Shown piece after piece: positions 60,432 through 64,000 of a stretch of 64,000 nt of DNA. The stretch covers positions 1 to 64,000 of the forward strand of contig NZ_JMPI01000020.1 of NCBI RefSeq assembly GCF_000735355.1, written 5' to 3'. The stretch's first letter is position 1. Each line of letters opens with the position of its first letter. A program made the translations under genes and the position numbers. The stretch is from Buttiauxella agrestis ATCC 33320. Its GTDB lineage: Bacteria; Pseudomonadota; Gammaproteobacteria; Enterobacterales; Enterobacteriaceae. Under the pieces are notes generated by a model that had not been told where the DNA came from, made no database searches, and saw nothing but the letters and a program-made list of their open reading frames with translations.

Positions 60432-62294
60432 TTATTTGAGCCAGTCGCGGATCTTGGTTTCCATACCAATTGCATCAAGACCGATGGCGGCGCGCGCTTC
60501 TTCCTGCGTGCCTTGCGGAATAAAGTAATCCGGCAGACCGATATTGAGAACCGGAACCACTTTACGATTAGCCATCAGCACTTCATTCACGCCACTGCCA
60601 GCCCCACCGATAATGGCATTCTCTTCAATGGTCACTAACGATTCGTGGCAGCCAGCCAGTTCAAGAATCAGCGCTTCATCGAGCGGCTTCACAAAGCGCA
60701 TATCGACCAGCGTTGCGTTAAGTGACTGCGCAACGGCCTCGGCTTCTGGCAACAGAGTGCCGAAGTTCAGCAGCGCGACTTTTTCACCTGCGCGTTTCTT
60801 CACGCCTTTGCCGATTGGCAGTGATTCCAAAGGTTGCAACTCAGCGCCCGTCCCGGTTCCACGCGGATAACGCACGGCAGATGGGCCGTCGTTGTAGTGG
60901 TAACCCGTATGTAGCATCAGGCGGCATTCGTTTTCATCGCTTGGCGTCATGATGACCATTTCCGGAATGCAGCGCAGGAAGGAGATATCAAACGCGCCCT
61001 GGTGGGTTTGCCCGTCAGCACCGACAATTCCGGCGCGGTCGATGGCAAACAACACCGGCAGTTTCTGGATAGCGACGTCGTGAATCACCTGATCGTAAGC
61101 ACGTTGCAGGAAGGTCGAATAAATGGCGACAACCGGCTTGTAACCGCCAATCGCCAAACCTGCGGCGAATGTTACGGCGTGCTGTTCGGCGATGGCGACA
61201 TCAAAATATTGCGACGGGTACTGGCGTGAAAATTCAACCATGCCCGAGCCTTCGCGCATTGCTGGCGTCACGGCCATGAGTTTGTCGTCATGGGCGGCGG
61301 TTTCGCACAGCCAGTTACCAAAGATTTTTGAATAGCTCGGCAGGCCACCAGATGCTTTTGGCAGCGTGCCGCTTTGCGGGTCAAACTTAGGCACCGCATG
61401 GAAGCTGATAGGGTCTTTTTCCGCTGGCGCGTAACCACGACCTTTTTTGGTCATGATGTGCAGGAATTGCGGGCCGTTCAGGTCACGCATGTTTTTGAGC
61501 GTGTTAACCAGCCCGACCACATCGTGTCCGTCAACCGGGCCAATATAGTTAAAACCTAACTCTTCAAACAAAGTGCCAGGAACGACCATGCCTTTCAGGT
61601 GTTCTTCGGTGCGTTTGAGCAGTTCTTTAATTGGCGGTACGCCAGAGAAGACTTTCTTGCCGCCTTCGCGCAGAGATGAATAGAGTTTGCCTGAAAGCAG
61701 TTGTGCGAGGTGGTTGTTCAAGGCCCCGACATTCTCGGAAATCGACATTTCGTTGTCGTTGAGGATCACCAGCATGTTCGGGCGAATATCCCCGGCGTGG
61801 TTCATCGCTTCAAAAGCCATGCCTGCCGTAATCGCGCCATCACCAATCACGCACACGGTGCGGCGGTCTTTGCCTTCTTTCTGAGCGGCAACAGCGATAC
61901 CGATTCCGGCGCTGATGGAGGTGGACGAGTGACCCACACTCAGAACGTCATATTCACTTTCGGCACGCCATGGGAACGGATGCAGGCCGCCTTTCTGGCG
62001 GATGGTGCCAATTTTGTCACGACGTCCAGTAATGATTTTGTGTGGATATGCCTGATGACCGACATCCCAGATCAGCTGGTCGAACGGTGTGTTATACACA
62101 TAGTGAAGCGCCACGGTCAGTTCTACCGTGCCAAGACCAGAGGCAAAGTGCCCGCTGGAGCGGCTTACGCTATCGAGCAGGTAACGACGCAGCTCGTCAC
62201 AAAGTTTCGGCAAGCTCTCTTTTGGCAACAGGCGTAGCTCAGGGGCTGACTCCACCAGTGCGAGGGTCGGGTATTTGGCAATATCAAAACTCAT
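60432..62294 (-). CDS. dxs: 1-deoxy-D-xylulose-5-phosphate synthase
   Basis: This thiamine pyrophosphate enzyme joins pyruvate and glyceraldehyde-3-phosphate, the first step of the non-mevalonate isoprenoid pathway, which also feeds thiamine and pyridoxal. It has 620 residues, as in E. coli. The cofactor motif [18 protein letters not shown]...NDNEMSIS is near 150-185, and the catalytic [13 protein letters not shown] region near 375. The frame is open 10 codons further upstream, but [16 protein letters not shown] matches the family start. It is downstream of ispA on the minus strand. Confidence 0.97.
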   Translation of the reverse strand: MSFDIAKYPTLALVESAPELRLLPKESLPKLCDELRRYLLDSVSRSSGHFASGLGTVELTVALHYVYNTPFDQLIWDVGHQAYPHKIITGRRDKIGTIRQKGGLHPFPWRAESEYDVLSVGHSSTSISAGIGIAVAAQKEGKDRRTVCVIGDGAITAGMAFEAMNHAGDIRPNMLVILNDNEMSISENVGALNNHLAQLLSGKLYSSLREGGKKVFSGVPPIKELLKRTEEHLKGMVVPGTLFEELGFNYIGPVDGHDVVGLVNTLKNMRDLNGPQFLHIMTKKGRGYAPAEKDPISFHAVPKFDPQSGTLPKASGGLPSYSKIFGNWLCETAAHDDKLMAVTPAMREGSGMVEFSRQYPSQYFDVAIAEQHAVTFAAGLAIGGYKPVVAIYSTFLQRAYDQVIHDVAIQKLPVLFAIDRAGIVGADGQTHQGAFDISFLRCIPEMVIMTPSDENECRLMLHTGYHYNDGPSAVRYPRGTGTGAELQPLESLPIGKGVKKRAGEKVALLNFGTLLPEAEAVAQSLNATLVDMRFVKPLDEALILELAGCHESLVTIEENAIIGGAGSGVNEVLMANRKVVPVLNIGLPDYFIPQGTQEEARAAIGLDAIGMETKIRDWLK

Positions 62295-62365
62295 TAGAAA
62301 CTCATCGTGGTTTTTACCCTTCATCCTTCAAGCCTGCGCCTGAATGCCAAAGGGTAAGTTAATAA

Positions 62366-63265
62366 TTATTTATCACGTTGGATGATATAGCTCGCTAACG
62401 CTTCCAGTGCGGTAGTGTCTAACGACTGGCGAGCCAAGCCTTCCAGCGCCCTCAGAGAATCCTGGTAAAGATCCCACGCTTTAGTTTTGGCATTTTCTAG
62501 CCCCAGCAATGCCGGATAAGTGCTTTTACCCAGTTGCTGGTCGGCGCCCTGGCGCTTACCCAATGTTGCGGTATCACCGATAACGTCGAGAATATCGTCC
62601 TGAACCTGGAATGCCAGGCCGATGCTTTCTGCATAACGGTCCAGCAATGGCAGTGCGTTACGGCCAGCTTCACCGGCACTCAACGCGCCCAGGCGAACAG
62701 CGGCACGAATTAACGCTCCGGTTTTATGACGATGAATACGCTCGAGGCTTTGCAAATCGACATGCTTGCCTTCGGCTTCAAGATCCAACGCCTGGCCGCC
62801 ACACATTCCCGCCACACCGCTAGCCACTGCCAACTCTTTCACCATCGCTAATCGATCAGCAATAGCAACACCAGGCATAGGGGCATCACTGAGTATAGAA
62901 AACGCCAGCGTTTGCAGAGCGTCTCCGGCTAATATCGCGCTGGCTTCACCAAATTTAATGTGACAGGTGGGCTGCCCACGACGCAGATCGTCATCATCCA
63001 TGGCGGGTAAATCGTCATGAATCAAAGAATATGCATGGATGCACTCAACTGCCGCAGCAGGCGCATCCAGTGTTTCTTGCGCTATGCCGAACATTTCTCC
63101 GGTCGCATAGACCAGAAAAGGGCGGAGTCTCTTCCCACCAAATAATGCGCCATAATGCATTGCCTCAACCAGAGGAGTGTTCTGAAACGGTAGCGGTGCC
63201 AGAAAACGCAGCAGCGCATCGTTGGCCCGTTCTGCGTGGGCCTGCAACTGATGGTTAAAATCCAT
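62366..63265 (-). CDS. ispA: (2E,6E)-farnesyl diphosphate synthase
   Basis: This prenyltransferase condenses isopentenyl diphosphate with dimethylallyl and geranyl diphosphates to give farnesyl diphosphate. It has 299 residues. The two aspartate-rich Mg-binding motifs are seen as DDLPAMDDDDLRRGQPTCH and QVQDDILDVIGD. Start codon directly follows the xseB stop (63266 to 63265), so translation is coupled. dxs is next, so both genes serve isoprenoid synthesis. Confidence 0.97.
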   Translation of the reverse strand: MDFNHQLQAHAERANDALLRFLAPLPFQNTPLVEAMHYGALFGGKRLRPFLVYATGEMFGIAQETLDAPAAAVECIHAYSLIHDDLPAMDDDDLRRGQPTCHIKFGEASAILAGDALQTLAFSILSDAPMPGVAIADRLAMVKELAVASGVAGMCGGQALDLEAEGKHVDLQSLERIHRHKTGALIRAAVRLGALSAGEAGRNALPLLDRYAESIGLAFQVQDDILDVIGDTATLGKRQGADQQLGKSTYPALLGLENAKTKAWDLYQDSLRALEGLARQSLDTTALEALASYIIQRDK

Positions 63266-63508
63266 TTACTCGTTATCCGGGGTAAAAGGCTTGAGTGGGG
63301 CGTCTTCGCTATCGTTTAGCAGGATTTGTACGCGTTGTTCTGCCTGTTGCAGTTTCACCTGACCCTGGCGCGCAAGTTGCACACCACGTTCAAATTCATT
63401 TAACGCCTCTTCGAGCGCTAAATCTCCGCTCTCCAGACGAGTAACAATCTGCTCAAGCTCCACAAGCGCAGTTTCAAAACTGGCCGGGACTTCGGTTTTT
63501 TTCGGCAT
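63266..63508 (-). CDS. xseB: Exodeoxyribonuclease VII small subunit
   Basis: This 80-residue helical protein binds XseA to form exonuclease VII, which degrades single-stranded DNA from both ends. It is recognised by [39 protein letters not shown], a family-typical antiparallel coiled-coil. First gene of xseB-ispA-dxs; divergent from thiI. Confidence 0.96.
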   Translation of the reverse strand: MPKKTEVPASFETALVELEQIVTRLESGDLALEEALNEFERGVQLARQGQVKLQQAEQRVQILLNDSEDAPLKPFTPDNE

Positions 63509-63712
63509 AGTGAATGTCTGACTCTAATAATTTTTGCGACTCTGCAATGGTAGCGGAAACTGACAAGCAAGTAACCATGAGCATGTTGGTTAGCAGAGGT
63601 TAGTGATATACTTGCGCGCCTCGGATGCAGCGGCAACTCGCCGTTGCAGTTCTTTAAGTCTTCCAGCCCGCATGATTAGTCATGCCTGGCTCATCAACGA
63701 ATCTAAGCCGCC

Positions 63713-64000
63713 ATGAAGTTTATCATTAAATTGTTCCCGGAAATCACCATCAAGAGTCAATCTGTGCGCATACGCTTTATTAAGATGCTCACCGGGAACA
63801 TTCGCAACGTTTTAAAGCACTACGATGAAGACCTGGCGGTTGTTCGCCATTGGGACAACATTGAAGTTCGCGCTAAAGATGAAAATCAGCGCATCGCCAT
63901 TCGTGAAGCGCTGACCCGCATTCCTGGTATCCACCACATTCTTGAAGTTGAAGATGTGCCGTTTACCGATTTGCATAATATCTTCGAACAGGCGCTGGAG
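63713..64000 (+). CDS. thiI: tRNA sulfurtransferase ThiI, N-terminal part
   Basis: This enzyme makes 4-thiouridine at position 8 of tRNAs and supplies sulfur for the thiazole of thiamine. Only the first 96 codons are in the window (E. coli length 482). They show the start [19 protein letters not shown] of the ferredoxin-like domain and the beginning of the THUMP domain ([21 protein letters not shown]). The gene continues beyond the right edge. No stop occurs in this frame up to base 64000. Confidence 0.95.
   Translation, partial: MKFIIKLFPEITIKSQSVRIRFIKMLTGNIRNVLKHYDEDLAVVRHWDNIEVRAKDENQRIAIREALTRIPGIHHILEVEDVPFTDLHNIFEQALE

Overview
The window is chromosomal DNA of an enterobacterium (family Enterobacteriaceae). 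Gene order follows the Escherichia/Salmonella backbone from proA to thiI, namely proA, ehaB-like, yaiV, ampH, sbmA, yaiW, yaiY, yaiZ, ddlA, iraP, psiF, dgcC, proC, yaiI, aroL, yaiA, aroM, ppnP, rdgC, mak, sbcC, sbcD, phoB, phoR, brnQ, proY, malZ, acpH, queA, tgt, yajC, secD, secF, tsx, yajI, nrdR, ribD, ribH, nusB, thiL, pgpA, yajO, dxs, ispA, xseB, thiI. The proteins are recognisable orthologues but are not E. coli or Salmonella sequences. A genus such as Buttiauxella, Kluyvera or Enterobacter is plausible but cannot be settled here. proA (left) and thiI (right) are cut by the window edges.

Layout. 1-6 kb: end of proA, an EhaB/UpaC-type autotransporter adhesin, the regulator YaiV/IprA and the peptidoglycan enzyme AmpH. 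6-12.4 kb: an accessory block around sbmA, with an LpxP-type lipid A acyltransferase, a small cysteine hydrolase, sbmA, and an inserted MarR-EmrA-EmrB-type efflux operon with a striking double palindromic operator. 12.6-25.6 kb: the yaiW to mak backbone, with an extensin-family gene and an MdtG-like transporter inserted next to ddlA. phoA is missing between iraP and psiF. 25.8-29.4 kb: an AT-rich orphan type VI secretion module (VgrG, HExxH metallopeptidase effector, exported candidate immunity protein, PAAR) stands where E. coli has araJ. Its vgrG carries a large internal deletion and its immunity gene two frameshifts. 29.5-41.6 kb: sbcCD, phoBR with a Pho box, brnQ, proY and malZ. 41.8-45.5 kb: an accessory three-gene set (YcaC-like hydrolase, ABM-domain membrane protein, amidohydrolase) followed by the peroxiredoxin TsaA. 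45.7-64 kb: the tRNA queuosine and Sec translocon operon (queA-tgt-yajC-secD-secF), a small glyoxalase-fold/WYL-regulator pair, tsx with a CRP site, nrdR-ribD-ribH-nusB-thiL-pgpA, and on the other strand the isoprenoid genes xseB-ispA-dxs with yajO.

Functionally, most of the window is housekeeping: proline and aromatic amino acid synthesis, riboflavin, thiamine, isoprenoid precursors, tRNA modification, protein export, DNA repair and phosphate sensing. Envelope functions are a theme of the first third (AmpH, LpxP, SbmA, YaiW, DdlA, autotransporter). The least ordinary part is the decayed T6SS effector island at 25.8-29.4 kb. I found no tRNA, rRNA, CRISPR array, insertion sequence or prophage.
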